From Fimenecus sp964540535 (GTDB lineage: Bacteria; Bacillota; Clostridia; Oscillospirales; Acutalibacteraceae), in assembly GCA_964540535.1 (NCBI GenBank), contig CAZIMO010000007.1:56888-120887 (forward strand): a DNA stretch of 64,000 nucleotides, in the 5' to 3' direction. Of this stretch, positions 15,334-24,701 are shown in pieces. Position 1 is the stretch's first letter; each line of letters opens with the position of its first letter. The position numbers and the translations under genes were made by a program. The notes under the pieces are model-generated. The model was not told the origin of the DNA. It was given only the letters and a program-made list of their open reading frames with translations, and did not search any database.

Positions 15334-18108
15334 TTATATTTTTCTAAACAACGGCAATACGCACAGCAAAACTGCCCAAACCGCTTGATACATAATAATC
15401 TGCCAAACGCCGACCTGCGCAAGCCCCGAAAGGAATGCAAGGCAAATTACGCCTGCAACGCCGAGTAATGCCGAAACAAACTGAATTACCCGTGAAACAT
15501 TTATAAAATTATTTATTCCGAATGAAGCGTGAAGTGCCATAAGCATTGCTTTTATTGTACCGCGGTGAATAATTTTTGCGTCGGCACGCTCCGCTTCGTT
15601 ATTTTTAACCTTTGTGAACATCTCGCCTGCCACTGAATTAACAATTTTCACTACATTCGACGGCAAGCCGAATTCATGTTCAATAAACTGCTCGGTAATA
15701 TTTGCGTCAGATGTTCTGAAAAAGATTGTAAGTCCGTCTTTTTCAAGCTCGCGCATATATTTTGCGGTTTCTTCATTAGCCTTATAAACAACAACGAACA
15801 TTGCAGAAATTTTACCCTCAATCGCAAGATAAATTACATTTCTGCCGTTCTGCTTGAATTTTTCTTCCAAATCCTTATCGGGTACTTCTACGTTATGATG
15901 CACAAGCAATTCACGGTTGCCCACAAGAACACGGTGATTGTGAATCCAGCAGGAACATCCAAGCTTTTCTTCATAAGACAGTGACTCAACAGGGAACAAA
16001 AGCTGACGCTTGCCGTCAATTACGCCCTCAAAGATTTCTGCCATTACTCCGCCCGACGCAATAACTACCGAAGCGGTATAAAGAATAGCTTCATCAACAC
16101 GCATTTTGTGATAAATCTTCATACCCTCAATATTACAACCGCCTTTTTGGAACGCGTCGCAAGCGTCAATCACAACACCGTTGGAATTAACTGCATCTTC
16201 AACCGCGCTGTAACCGTTGATTAGTGCGCCCTCTTCGTTAAGCTTTTTGTTTGAAGCACGAAGATTGACCGACGCTGAAAGACCTGCCGCCATGGGAAGT
16301 CCCATAAGTACAACTCCCGTAAAGGTGCTGATACCTGCGAAAATATTTTTTGACACAAAACCGTAAACCGCGCCTGCTATCAGTGCAATCACAGCAACTG
16401 ACGGAACTGCTGTTTTAAGAAGAGCGCTTGTAACCTCTGCTGAGCGTGAAAGCTCAACAAAGCGTGCGGGAAAACCGATTTTAGCAGAATATTTAATATC
16501 GGGATCGCCCAGCATAAGACCGCGTGCAATTTCATTCGCGGTATCTTCATTGCTTATATTTTCAACGCTGTATGGATTATCATTTTCAGTGAGAATTTCA
16601 AAGTTATTAAAATCCGTTTTGCAACGCACAAGCTCGCCCGCCGCTTTCAAAATCATAGGAACAACCGCCGCGCCTGCCATAAGATGTGCAGTTGATTCAA
16701 CATTATCTGTAAAAGCGAAGCCTGCCGCGCACTGAATAATACCTGCAATTGCCGAAACTGCAACAACCGTATCCATATCGGCAGTTTTGTTTTTAAGACC
16801 GTAAACAGCATTTTTAAAACTTGAAAAGCTTACCGCGCAGGCACAAAGCAAAAGCAAAAGCTGAACCGCAACATATACATATTCGTTATTGCCGTATATT
16901 TCAAAATTGCCGTTTTCAGCCCCTGCAACAACCGCCAACGCACACATTGCAAAAGCGATAAGCACAAGAACCGCAAGCTTTACCGCAAGGCCATTTTTTT
17001 CATTGACAAAAATCTTTTGCACGGCATTTTTATCTTTAGGTCCGAAGTACTCACGGGCAACAGAAACCTTTCTTTTTTCAAAACGGTGTTTACGGCGGGT
17101 GGGTTCTGTTTCAGCCTCTGCTCCGTTACCTTCTTCTGTCGGGTCATCATCTTGCTTAAAAATCAGACCGCTGTTCACAAATTTATCAACAACGCTCTTA
17201 CGTGTTTCGCGAAGCTGAGCTTCAGCCTCTGCTTCAGACTGCTGAGCAACAGGCTCTTCTTCAACAAAACCCTCAAACATAATCTGATTATCTTCTCTGC
17301 CCAAAACGGAACGTTCTTCTTTAGGAAGCATATCTTCAGCAGGAACAATAGTCGGCAACGGTTCAAAGCCGTCAGTATTTGAACCGTTTGCTCTTTTTAT
17401 GACAATTCCAGGTTTTTCAATGGTTTTCTGCGGTAATGACGCGATAAGCGCGCGGTGTTCCTGTGTTTTTTCAAGATTTTGCACAGGCTTATTCATAAAG
17501 TGCTTTCTGTATTTTTCTTCGCCCATTGCGGCGCTGGAAAGAGCTTCGCCGTCGCCGGTAGTTGTGCGTGCAACCTTATTTCCTAAATTATGAGAGATGT
17601 TGGGATTATATGCACCGCGAACATCAACCTCATTAAACATTCTTGTTTTTTCAATGGAAATTTGACTGTCGGCAGACTTAATTTCGGGCTTTTTCTCGGG
17701 TGATGGCATTTTTTCGGGGATTTCTTTTGCCTCAACACTGATTAAAGTGCCGTCAGCCGTAAGACCTATCTGACCGTCATCTGTAACAGATACGGCTACA
17801 TTTTCTTTTTTCAGCTCTGATTTATTAAGCTCGGGAATTTTTATTTCAAATTTTTTCTCTTTTTTCGGAACAGACGCAGGCTTAACCGATTCAGGTTTTT
17901 CCTCTTTTGCAGGCTTTTCAATAACAGGCACTGATTTAAACGATTTCAGTTCTGCTGTTTTTTCTGTCTTTTCGGGTTCAGTTCCCATAATATTTGCAAG
18001 AAGAGCGTCAATACGTTCAGAAGAATATTCCTCTACGGTTTCTTCACCGTTATATCTTTTTGCAGATTCAAGAATATCATCAATCAACGATTCAGGTATT
18101 TTTGCCAT
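15334..18108 (-). CDS. Degenerate P-type ATPase-like membrane protein
   Basis: 924 residues. Residues 1-340 are hydrophilic, Lys/Glu/Pro-rich and probably disordered. About 380-600 contains several membrane helices. Then GLPMAAGLSASVNLRASNKK and EGALINGYSAVEDAVNSNGVVID align with the P1B region around the phosphorylation site, but the DKTGT motif is DACDA here. A nucleotide-domain-like part follows (VLVGNRELLVHHNV), the TGD motif reads RTSDA, and the GDGxND hinge is missing. Two helices close the protein. Overall architecture is therefore ATPase-like but catalytic motifs are lost, implying a pseudoenzyme with a binding or regulatory role. Downstream of rlmB, upstream of the mgtC-like gene. 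Confidence 0.75.
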   Translation of the reverse strand: MAKIPESLIDDILESAKRYNGEETVEEYSSERIDALLANIMGTEPEKTEKTAELKSFKSVPVIEKPAKEEKPESVKPASVPKKEKKFEIKIPELNKSELKKENVAVSVTDDGQIGLTADGTLISVEAKEIPEKMPSPEKKPEIKSADSQISIEKTRMFNEVDVRGAYNPNISHNLGNKVARTTTGDGEALSSAAMGEEKYRKHFMNKPVQNLEKTQEHRALIASLPQKTIEKPGIVIKRANGSNTDGFEPLPTIVPAEDMLPKEERSVLGREDNQIMFEGFVEEEPVAQQSEAEAEAQLRETRKSVVDKFVNSGLIFKQDDDPTEEGNGAEAETEPTRRKHRFEKRKVSVAREYFGPKDKNAVQKIFVNEKNGLAVKLAVLVLIAFAMCALAVVAGAENGNFEIYGNNEYVYVAVQLLLLLCACAVSFSSFKNAVYGLKNKTADMDTVVAVSAIAGIIQCAAGFAFTDNVESTAHLMAGAAVVPMILKAAGELVRCKTDFNNFEILTENDNPYSVENISNEDTANEIARGLMLGDPDIKYSAKIGFPARFVELSRSAEVTSALLKTAVPSVAVIALIAGAVYGFVSKNIFAGISTFTGVVLMGLPMAAGLSASVNLRASNKKLNEEGALINGYSAVEDAVNSNGVVIDACDAFQKGGCNIEGMKIYHKMRVDEAILYTASVVIASGGVMAEIFEGVIDGKRQLLFPVESLSYEEKLGCSCWIHNHRVLVGNRELLVHHNVEVPDKDLEEKFKQNGRNVIYLAIEGKISAMFVVVYKANEETAKYMRELEKDGLTIFFRTSDANITEQFIEHEFGLPSNVVKIVNSVAGEMFTKVKNNEAERADAKIIHRGTIKAMLMALHASFGINNFINVSRVIQFVSALLGVAGVICLAFLSGLAQVGVWQIIMYQAVWAVLLCVLPLFRKI

Positions 18109-18141
18109 AATAAAATCCCCCCGAATAATTTATTAGCAAGA

Positions 18142-18918
18142 CTATTTTCTTCTGTAAGAAAATTCATACATCAGAATACCGCCGGCAACTGATGCGTTAA
18201 GCGAATTTATTTGACCTTTCATTTGGAGTGAAATTATAAAATCGCACTTTTCACGTACAATACGGCTCATACCGTCGCCCTCAGAACCGATTACAAGCAC
18301 CGCCGCACCGTCAAGATTGACGCTGCGAACATCTTCGCCGCCCATATCGGCACCGTAAACCCACATTCCTTTTTCTTTCAAATCGTCAAGAGTTGACGCA
18401 AGATTTGAAACGCGCGCAACCTTCATATATTCAAGCGCTCCTGCGCTTGTTTTGCCTACGGTATAATTAAGCGACGCGCTTCTGCGCTTTGGAATTATTA
18501 TTCCGTGAACGCCTGCCGCCTCGGCAGTACGGATTATCGCGCCCAGATTGTGCGGATCTTCAATTCCGTCGCAAACCACAATAAACGGCGGCTCGTTGCG
18601 TTCTTCTGCAACCGCCAAGATTTCGTCAACCGTTGCATAATCGTGAGCCGCGCAGATTGCCGCCACACCCTGGTGATTTGCCTGACCGCACATAAAATCA
18701 AGCTTTTTACGGTCAACCTCTTTCACAACTGCGCCTTTTTCACGGCATTCACCGATAATTTTGCCCACAGAACCGCCTTTTTCGCCGCGGACAACATACA
18801 AGGTGTCAATCTCACGCCCCGACTTAATAAGCTCGGTCACAGCATTTCTGCCTATTATTAAATCCTTTTGTCTTTTTTCTTGAAATTTATCGTGCTTATC
18901 TTTATTGAATTTATCCAT
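18142..18918 (-). CDS. rlmB: 23S rRNA (guanosine-2251-2'-O)-methyltransferase
   Basis: 258-residue SPOUT (TrmH/SpoU) enzyme: N-terminal substrate-binding part with IIGRNAVTELIKSGREIDTLYV, then knot motifs VCDGIEDPHNLGAIIRTAEAAG, VLVIGSEGDGMSR and QINSLNASVAGGILMYE. ATG at 18918 has GGAGA seven bases upstream; a further seven in-frame codons upstream are rejected because they contain that site. Methylates G2251 in the peptidyl-transferase loop. Confidence 0.93.
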   Translation of the reverse strand: MDKFNKDKHDKFQEKRQKDLIIGRNAVTELIKSGREIDTLYVVRGEKGGSVGKIIGECREKGAVVKEVDRKKLDFMCGQANHQGVAAICAAHDYATVDEILAVAEERNEPPFIVVCDGIEDPHNLGAIIRTAEAAGVHGIIIPKRRSASLNYTVGKTSAGALEYMKVARVSNLASTLDDLKEKGMWVYGADMGGEDVRSVNLDGAAVLVIGSEGDGMSRIVREKCDFIISLQMKGQINSLNASVAGGILMYEFSYRRK

Positions 18919-18974
18919 TATTTGTCTCCATACAGGCATAATTTCGCATAATGCTTTTTAATAATTTATTATAG

Positions 18975-19057
18975 CAAAAAATCCCTTGTATTACAAGAGA
19001 TTTTTAACAATATGTTGTGTTTTAAAAATATCTGTTGCGTTATTACAACGGATATTT
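18975..19057 (-). terminator. Two consecutive hairpins after the gatD-like gene
   Basis: On the minus strand the first hairpin met (about 19022-19057) pairs AAATATCyGTTG with CAACGGATATTTT, and the second (about 18977-19006) pairs AAAAATCTCTTGTA with TACAAGGGATTTTTT. Each ends in T-rich sequence, giving tandem termination of the murT-gatD operon. Confidence 0.65.
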
Positions 19058-19079
19058 TGTATTCAATAGAATTTTTCAA

Positions 19080-19784
19080 TTATAACAATTCTTTTATTCT
19101 GCTTTCGTATGCCTTTGCTTCATAGGTCAACGGTACATCAACATAATTTTCATCGGCGAGCTTTATCAGATATTCGGTAAATCGGGGATTAAGCGGCAAA
19201 ATCGGCCCTGTGTGATAGGTTGCGAAAAGATTATTCTTATGCACTCCCTCAATATCTGTTTCTTTATTCATACCTGCGCCCTTTTTCATCTTAAGGAACG
19301 GAGCAGGATTTTCGCCGTATGCGTGGCTCAACAGATTTTTAAATCCCGTAATCTGCATTCCGTTAAATTCGCCCACACCGCAGTCATTATAGCGAAGCCT
19401 TGAAAACTGCTTTGCATAATACGGGAAAAGCTTTAAGCACTCGTGCTTTTCGCCGTTGGCGTCTTCAATATATTCTCCGAAAAGCTCAAAAGCATTTCCT
19501 GTTGCGAGAATTATTCCGCCGTCTTCAATGCGTTTTTCAATAGCTTCACGGTATTTTTTAAGCGTTTCAAGCTCAATAAGCTGATGTTTTTCTTGACAGG
19601 GTCCGATAAGAAGAATATCCACACCGCCGTTTACAAAACAGGATTCGTCAAAAAGATTTGTTTCAACCGTTTCAATCTCATAACCTGCATTTTTCAGCTT
19701 TTTTTCAAGGTATTCGGCATTTCCGCGGTCGCCGTAAAGGTTATTATATTCGGGATAAAGAACTTCAATTACAAACTTTTTCAT
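19080..19784 (-). CDS. GatD-like class I amidotransferase lacking catalytic Cys and His
   Basis: 234 residues, paired with MurT two bases upstream. GatD/MurT amidates the glutamate of lipid II stem peptides, GatD supplying ammonia from glutamine. The fold signature is present (YPEYNNLYGDRGNAEYLEKKL, ILLIGPCQE, a C-terminal GPILPLNPRFTEYLI). However, the nucleophile elbow, normally C-G-G-Y-Q-L-L-G, reads A-T-G-N-A-F-E-L-F-G near residues 94-103, and the histidine motif Y-L-H-G-P reads Y-H-T-G-P near residue 190. The protein should not hydrolyse glutamine. It may be a structural partner of MurT using free ammonia, or a paralogue with another role. Confidence 0.8.
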   Translation of the reverse strand: MKKFVIEVLYPEYNNLYGDRGNAEYLEKKLKNAGYEIETVETNLFDESCFVNGGVDILLIGPCQEKHQLIELETLKKYREAIEKRIEDGGIILATGNAFELFGEYIEDANGEKHECLKLFPYYAKQFSRLRYNDCGVGEFNGMQITGFKNLLSHAYGENPAPFLKMKKGAGMNKETDIEGVHKNNLFATYHTGPILPLNPRFTEYLIKLADENYVDVPLTYEAKAYESRIKELL

Positions 19785-19786
19785 AA

Positions 19787-21163
19787 TCAGTTATCCCCTT
19801 TCGCGCTCAAGGCATTTTTGATTTTCGCAACCACGCTTGTAGCATAAAGCTCAAAATAAATAACTGTATTTCGGCTCTTGTCGGCATTTTTGCTGACAGC
19901 CTCTGCCAGCTCGTCATAATTCTCAAAAAGAATGAATTTTGAGGTGTCAAGTCCTTTAATTTCAAGACATTGAGCCAAATCGTAACAGCGAGAACCGCCT
20001 ATATAAATATTTTTAATATTATCTTTTTTGAGCGGTGAAAAATCAGTGTCATACAGCCATGAAACATCCTCGTGACCGTGAATTTTATCATTTGAATCGG
20101 TAATCAGCAACACAACATCCTTTTCATTTTCGGTACTGTTAAGATATTTAAGACTTTGTGAGCATGAAATTGGATTTTGATTTTTCGAGAGCATTGAAAC
20201 CACTTCAACACCGCCGAATTTATTCTCTTGAAATCTGCCTGTTTTCGAGGACAAATCTTCAATGCTTGAACCGATTACATCAACATCAATACCTAACAGA
20301 CGGCAAACCGCAACTGCGCCCATAATATTGAAAACATTAAAGAAATTACCCTTTTGAAAAGGCAGTACAAGACTTTCGCCCTTATCTCCGTTAAACACGA
20401 ATGTGCCGTTCTCAAAATCAACATCCGACGCAAAATAACGGCTTTCGGGCATTGAAAATCCGCAGTGCGAGCATTTCGGCACGCCGATATGGTTGTAATG
20501 GAAAAACTCATAATCGAGAATATGGTTACACTTAGGGCAAGCAATCAAATCGCAAACCGTATCTTCACAGTTTTCTGTGCTTCTCTGGGTTTTATTTACA
20601 GAGAAAAATACACGGTTGCATTTATCCTCGCCCAAAAGGCCGGAAATCGCGTCGTTTCCGTTAAGCACAAGCGTTGTTTTTTCGCTTAAATAATCGTTGA
20701 TTTTATCAAAAATAAATCCGCTGTGTCCGTTACGCATAATCGAATCACGGAATAAATTTGTACAAAGAATATAATCGGGAACAAATTTTGTATAGATAAA
20801 CTGTGACGAACGCTCGTCCACCTCAAGCACAGCCACATCGGCATTAACCTTACCGCCGAGAGTACACTGAGTAACAAGTGCCGAAGCAAGTCCCGGTGCC
20901 ATATTAGAGCCTTTTGAGTTATTCACAACGGTTTTTCCGCTGTTGCGGATAATGTGCGTAAGCAGATTTGATGTACCGGTTTTGCCGTTTGTGCCTGTTA
21001 CGCAAACCGTAGTTTCGGGCATAGTAAATCTCGCCAATGCGTCGGGGCATATTTTAAGCATAATTATACCCGGAGTGTTAGTTCCTCTTTTAAATATTTT
21101 ATCAAGCAAAAACGCCGAAACCTTGCCCGCAATAACGGCGATTATAAATCTTAATTTTCCCAT
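19787..21163 (-). CDS. murT: MurT-like Mur ligase (lipid II isoglutaminyl synthase subunit)
   Basis: 458 residues. Mur-ligase central domain with P-loop CVTGTNGKTGTSNLLTHI, and inserted in it a four-Cys zinc ribbon (LIACPKCNHI...GVPKCSHCGFSMP) that is diagnostic of MurT. The C-terminal DUF1727-type domain reads VVLLITDSNDKIHGHEDVSWLYDTDF. MurT binds ATP and activates the lipid II D-Glu carboxylate for amidation. The ATG lies inside the 3' end of the RING-like gene (13-base overlap), so the three genes form one operon. Confidence 0.9.
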   Translation of the reverse strand: MGKLRFIIAVIAGKVSAFLLDKIFKRGTNTPGIIMLKICPDALARFTMPETTVCVTGTNGKTGTSNLLTHIIRNSGKTVVNNSKGSNMAPGLASALVTQCTLGGKVNADVAVLEVDERSSQFIYTKFVPDYILCTNLFRDSIMRNGHSGFIFDKINDYLSEKTTLVLNGNDAISGLLGEDKCNRVFFSVNKTQRSTENCEDTVCDLIACPKCNHILDYEFFHYNHIGVPKCSHCGFSMPESRYFASDVDFENGTFVFNGDKGESLVLPFQKGNFFNVFNIMGAVAVCRLLGIDVDVIGSSIEDLSSKTGRFQENKFGGVEVVSMLSKNQNPISCSQSLKYLNSTENEKDVVLLITDSNDKIHGHEDVSWLYDTDFSPLKKDNIKNIYIGGSRCYDLAQCLEIKGLDTSKFILFENYDELAEAVSKNADKSRNTVIYFELYATSVVAKIKNALSAKGDN

Positions 21164-21711
21164 TTTTCTTCTTCCTTTTCTTCTTGCTTTTCAACAAGCT
21201 TTGATAGATAATATGTGTTTTTATGCGAATTGTCTATAAGCTCGGCAAAGCCTTTGATAAGAACCGACAAAATCCAGCCCAATACAATAATAACTCCACC
21301 TATGCAAAGCCCCAATATACCTCCGTTCAATCCGTTTGAAATGAACATGGAGACTACGCATATAACGGAAGCCACTACGCCTAAAATTAAGACAGCCATT
21401 GACGACATTATAACGGCATTTACAGTCGGAGTTTCCTTTAAAAGCTTACCCAAACTGTGCGGACGTTCATCATAATCAATATTTTCAGATTTAAACCCGT
21501 CTTTTTTCTCAATATTTTCGGCTTGCTGATTTTCTTCGTCAGCCTTTTCCTTTTCTGACGCGCCAAAATCAACATTATATTTTTTACAGCTTAAACAGTT
21601 TACGGTTTCATTCCAACATTCACGGTGATACATTTCCCAACAATGAGGACACTCAATCAAATCAGCTTCTTCAATTTTTTCGTTGCATTTTGCGCATATA
21701 AGATTATCCAT
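21151..21711 (-). CDS. RING-finger-like zinc protein with two membrane helices
   Basis: 186 residues. Residues 4-43 have a RING/PHD-like spacing: CAKC, then CPHCWEMYHREC and CLSC, i.e. C-x2-C-x11-C-x2-C-x4-H-x2-C-x6-C-x2-C. A charged linker (about 45-85) leads to two hydrophobic segments (about 98-122 and 128-152) and a Glu/Lys-rich tail. Prokaryotic RING-like proteins of this layout are known but functionally obscure. First gene of the murT-gatD operon, which suggests an envelope-linked role by association only. Confidence 0.7.
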   Translation of the reverse strand: MDNLICAKCNEKIEEADLIECPHCWEMYHRECWNETVNCLSCKKYNVDFGASEKEKADEENQQAENIEKKDGFKSENIDYDERPHSLGKLLKETPTVNAVIMSSMAVLILGVVASVICVVSMFISNGLNGGILGLCIGGVIIVLGWILSVLIKGFAELIDNSHKNTYYLSKLVEKQEEKEEEKWEN

Positions 21712-21791
21712 AAAATCGCCTCTTTTAAGCGTATTGTCACTTATATAATTATAAAATTCTCAAAGATTAAAGTCAATATGAAAATAAAAAA

Positions 21792-21843
21792 GAAAAGTCA
21801 TTCTGAAACGAAGCAAAAAACAACTTCATTCAGAATGACTTAA
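21792..21843 (-). terminator. Terminator of hppA
   Basis: AAGTCATTCTGAA pairs with TTCAGAATGACTT around a ~20-base loop; on the minus strand T-rich sequence follows. Located just past the hppA stop. Confidence 0.7.
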
Positions 21844-21860
21844 TACTTTAGCTATTGAGA

Positions 21861-23945
21861 TTAAAGAATACTGAATTTTACAACAAGCGCCGCAAAAACA
21901 ATTGAAACCATTGAAAGAAGCTTAATGAGAATGTTGATTGCAGGACCTGATGTATCTTTAAACGGATCGCCTACTGTGTCGCCGACAACAGCCGCCTTGT
22001 GCTGTTCACTGCCTTTACCGCCGTGAACGCCGGATTCAATATATTTCTTTGCATTATCCCAAGCTCCGCCTGAGTTTGACATATAAACTGCCATCAGGAA
22101 GCCTGTGACAGTTGCGCCTGCAAGCATACCTACAACGCCCTTGTAGCCGAGAACAATACCTACAACAATAGGAACCGCGATTGCAATAACTGTGGGAAGC
22201 ACCATTTCACGAAGGCTTGCTTTTGTGCAAAGGTCAACACATGAAGCGTAGTCGGGTTCTGACTTACCTTCCATAAGTCCTGTGATTTCTTTAAACTGAC
22301 GGCGAACCTCTTTTACAACGCTCTGCGCCGCCTTGCCCACTGAATCCATTGTAAGAGCCGCAAATACGAAGGGAAGACAAGCGCCGACAAAAAGACCGAT
22401 AAGTACAACAGGGTTAATAATGTCAAAGCTTAAATCAGCCGCAGGATCAATACTCTTTACCTTATCAACATATGACGCAATTAGAGCGAGAGCTGTAAGG
22501 GCCGCTGAACCGATTGCAAAGCCCTTGCCTGTTGCGGCAGTTGTGTTACCGAGAGAGTCAAGAGCGTCTGTGCGTTCTCTTACTTCGGGGTCAAGACCTG
22601 CCATTTCGGCAATACCGCCTGCGTTGTCAGCAACAGGACCGTAAGCGTCTGTTGCCAAAGTTATACCGAGAGTTGAAAGCATACCGACTGCAGAAAGCGC
22701 AATACCGTAAAGTCCCATTGCAGAACTGTCTGCGCCGCCCGACACAAAGTAAGAAACAAGAACACTGATTGCTACAATGACAATCGGGACTGCAGTTGAT
22801 TTCATACCGAGACCAAGTCCGCCGATGATAATTGTTGCCGAACCTGTTTCAGATGTAGCAGCCAATTTTTTTGTGGGCTTATAACTGTCAGATGTGAAAT
22901 ATTCTGTTGATTTACCGATAAGTACGCCTGCTAAAAGTCCCGAAAGAATAGCGGCATAAAGTCCGAGATTATCTTTTCCGAGAACAAACCAAACTACCGG
23001 GAAAGCAATAACGGCGATTGCAATTGCGCTGAGGTTTGTACCTCTGCTCAATGCTTTAAGAAGCTGTTTTTGATCAATGCTTTCGCCTGTACGTACAAAG
23101 AATGTACCTAAAATTGACATTATAATACCAAGGGCCGCCAAAAGCATAGGAACTGCCATAGCGTTAAATTCGCCTTGGAATGCCGATACACCGAGAGCTG
23201 ACGCTGAAATTACAGAGCTAACATAAGACTCATAAAGATCAGCGCCCATACCTGCAACATCGCCTACATTGTCTCCTACATTATCGGCAATAACAGCGGG
23301 GTTGCGCGGGTCATCTTCGGGAATACCTGCTTCAACCTTGCCTACAAGGTCAGCGCCAACATCTGCCGCCTTGGTGAAGATACCGCCGCCGACACGGGCA
23401 AAAAGGGCCATTGACGAAGCGCCCATACCGAATGTGAGCATTGTGCTTGTAATAACGGCAGGATCGCTTATACCGAAAACAAATCTTAAAAGCAAGAACC
23501 AAATTGAGATGTCAAGAAGTCCGAGACCTACAACTGTAAAGCCCATAACAGAGCCGGCAGAGAATGCCACGCGCAAGCCTCTGTTAAGACCTTCACGGCA
23601 GGCATTTGCAGTTCTTGCATTTGAAAGAGTTGCAATTTTCATACCTACAAAACCCGAAAGTCCCGAGAAAAATCCGCCTGTAATAAAGGCAAACGGCACA
23701 TACCATGTAAGAAGTTTTGCCAATGCCATACCGCAGAGGATTACAAACATTCCGCCGAAGAATATTGAAACGACCATATACTGACGCTTCAAATATGCGT
23801 TTGCGCCCTTGCGGATCGACTGAGATATTTTTTGCATTTTCTCAGTTCCTTCAGAAAACTTCAGCACCTTTTTTGCAGTCAATAACGCAAAAAGAAGTGC
23901 CAAAACTGAACCTATGAATGTGAGAGCAACAAGATACTTTTCCAC
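21861..23945 (-). CDS. hppA: Membrane-bound, ion-pumping pyrophosphatase
   Basis: 694 residues and about 16 hydrophobic segments. Substrate-binding motifs DVGADLVGKVEAGIPEDDPRNPAVIADNVGDNVGD and DAYGPVADNAGGIAEMAGL are complete, as is the C-terminal KKYIESG...GDTVGDPFKDTSGP. In GNTTAATGKG the residue after GNTT is Ala rather than Lys, which in this family goes with potassium-dependent enzymes; whether it pumps Na+ or H+ cannot be decided by eye. It couples pyrophosphate hydrolysis to an ion gradient, common in energy-limited anaerobes. Single-gene unit. Confidence 0.96.
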   Translation of the reverse strand: MEKYLVALTFIGSVLALLFALLTAKKVLKFSEGTEKMQKISQSIRKGANAYLKRQYMVVSIFFGGMFVILCGMALAKLLTWYVPFAFITGGFFSGLSGFVGMKIATLSNARTANACREGLNRGLRVAFSAGSVMGFTVVGLGLLDISIWFLLLRFVFGISDPAVITSTMLTFGMGASSMALFARVGGGIFTKAADVGADLVGKVEAGIPEDDPRNPAVIADNVGDNVGDVAGMGADLYESYVSSVISASALGVSAFQGEFNAMAVPMLLAALGIIMSILGTFFVRTGESIDQKQLLKALSRGTNLSAIAIAVIAFPVVWFVLGKDNLGLYAAILSGLLAGVLIGKSTEYFTSDSYKPTKKLAATSETGSATIIIGGLGLGMKSTAVPIVIVAISVLVSYFVSGGADSSAMGLYGIALSAVGMLSTLGITLATDAYGPVADNAGGIAEMAGLDPEVRERTDALDSLGNTTAATGKGFAIGSAALTALALIASYVDKVKSIDPAADLSFDIINPVVLIGLFVGACLPFVFAALTMDSVGKAAQSVVKEVRRQFKEITGLMEGKSEPDYASCVDLCTKASLREMVLPTVIAIAVPIVVGIVLGYKGVVGMLAGATVTGFLMAVYMSNSGGAWDNAKKYIESGVHGGKGSEQHKAAVVGDTVGDPFKDTSGPAINILIKLLSMVSIVFAALVVKFSIL

Positions 23946-24180
23946 ACTACTGTCTCCTTATAATTAAAGTATAGATATTATTATATACTTTCCTGAAAGA
24001 TTGTCAAGCATTTAACAAATAAATTTTGCAAGTTTGTGATATTTAAACAAAGCTAAATTGCATTAAAGGTCAAAATATTTGTCATTTTTTGCGTAAAAAT
24101 GAATTTTATCAGGCTTGTTTTTGCATTTTTTTGCAATACCATATTTCATATTATATGAGCGGAATACAGTAATATGAATT

Positions 24181-24564
24181 CTAATTATCCTGCTTTTTCT
24201 TCTTGTAATATTCCTTAAAATACTGTTTACGGCGATTGTGGGCTTCGGGATTTTCTTCATAATATCTTTTCTGATATTCAGCTAATTTTTCTTTATTTTC
24301 ACTCTGATATGCCTTTTGGTATTCTGCAAGCTGTTCTTTATGCTCATCACGGTATTTCTTTTGATATTCTTTTACTTTTTGCGGAGCTTCGGGGTTTTCC
24401 CGAAGATATTTTTTACAGCGTTCTGCGTATTTTTCTTTATTTTCAGCATAATATTTTTGCTTATATATTTTAACCTCTTCTTTGTGTGCAAGATACCATT
24501 TTCTTTGATATTCCCGTCGCTTTTCTTTAATTTCGTCTTCAGATAATTCAATTTTCTGCGACAC
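24181..24564 (-). CDS. Highly charged, Tyr/Lys/Glu repeat protein
   Basis: 127 residues from a GTG at 24564 (GGAG eight bases upstream; an ATG eight codons earlier at 24588 is the alternative). Almost wholly made of degenerate helical repeats of about 14-18 residues such as YYAENKEKYAERCKKYL, KEQLAEYQKAYQSENKEKL and AEYQKRYYEENPEAHNRR, ending in a basic tail. No known domain recognised; long single helix or coiled coil expected, possibly nucleic-acid binding. Its promoter is consensus-like and overlaid by operators of the divergent XRE regulator, so it is probably tightly repressed. Confidence 0.65.
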   Translation of the reverse strand: MSQKIELSEDEIKEKRREYQRKWYLAHKEEVKIYKQKYYAENKEKYAERCKKYLRENPEAPQKVKEYQKKYRDEHKEQLAEYQKAYQSENKEKLAEYQKRYYEENPEAHNRRKQYFKEYYKKKKQDN

Positions 24565-24592
24565 AGTTACCGCTCCGTTCACAAGCATACAT

Positions 24593-24674
24593 TTTAGTAA
24601 ACAATATGTTTACTAAACTTAATTATAGTAAACATATTGTTTATTGTCAAGCGAGGAGTAAACATTTTGTTGTA
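24593..24674. promoter_or_regulatory. Divergent promoter region with three palindromic operators
   Basis: The minus-strand promoter is TTGACA (24645-24650), a 17-base spacer and TATAAT (24622-24627), a perfect sigma-A consensus. Operator 1, GTAAACATATTGTTTAT (24628-24644), fills the spacer exactly. Operator 2, GTAAACAATATGTTTAC (24597-24613, extended TTTA/TAAA arms), covers the initial transcribed region. A weaker operator 3 (24658-24674) lies toward the XRE gene. Centres are 31 and 30 bp apart, i.e. three helical turns. Confidence 0.85.
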
Positions 24675-24701
24675 TTATTGAAATTAGGAGGGGAAAGCGT
24701 T

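Noticed and set aside
15334..18108. Functional metal-transporting P-type ATPase
   Set aside because: DKTGT, TGD and GDGxND motifs are all altered or absent.
24257..24540. Repeats in the charged protein as a CRISPR array
   Set aside because: The periodicity is in the protein, repeats are degenerate and continuous with coding sequence, no spacers.
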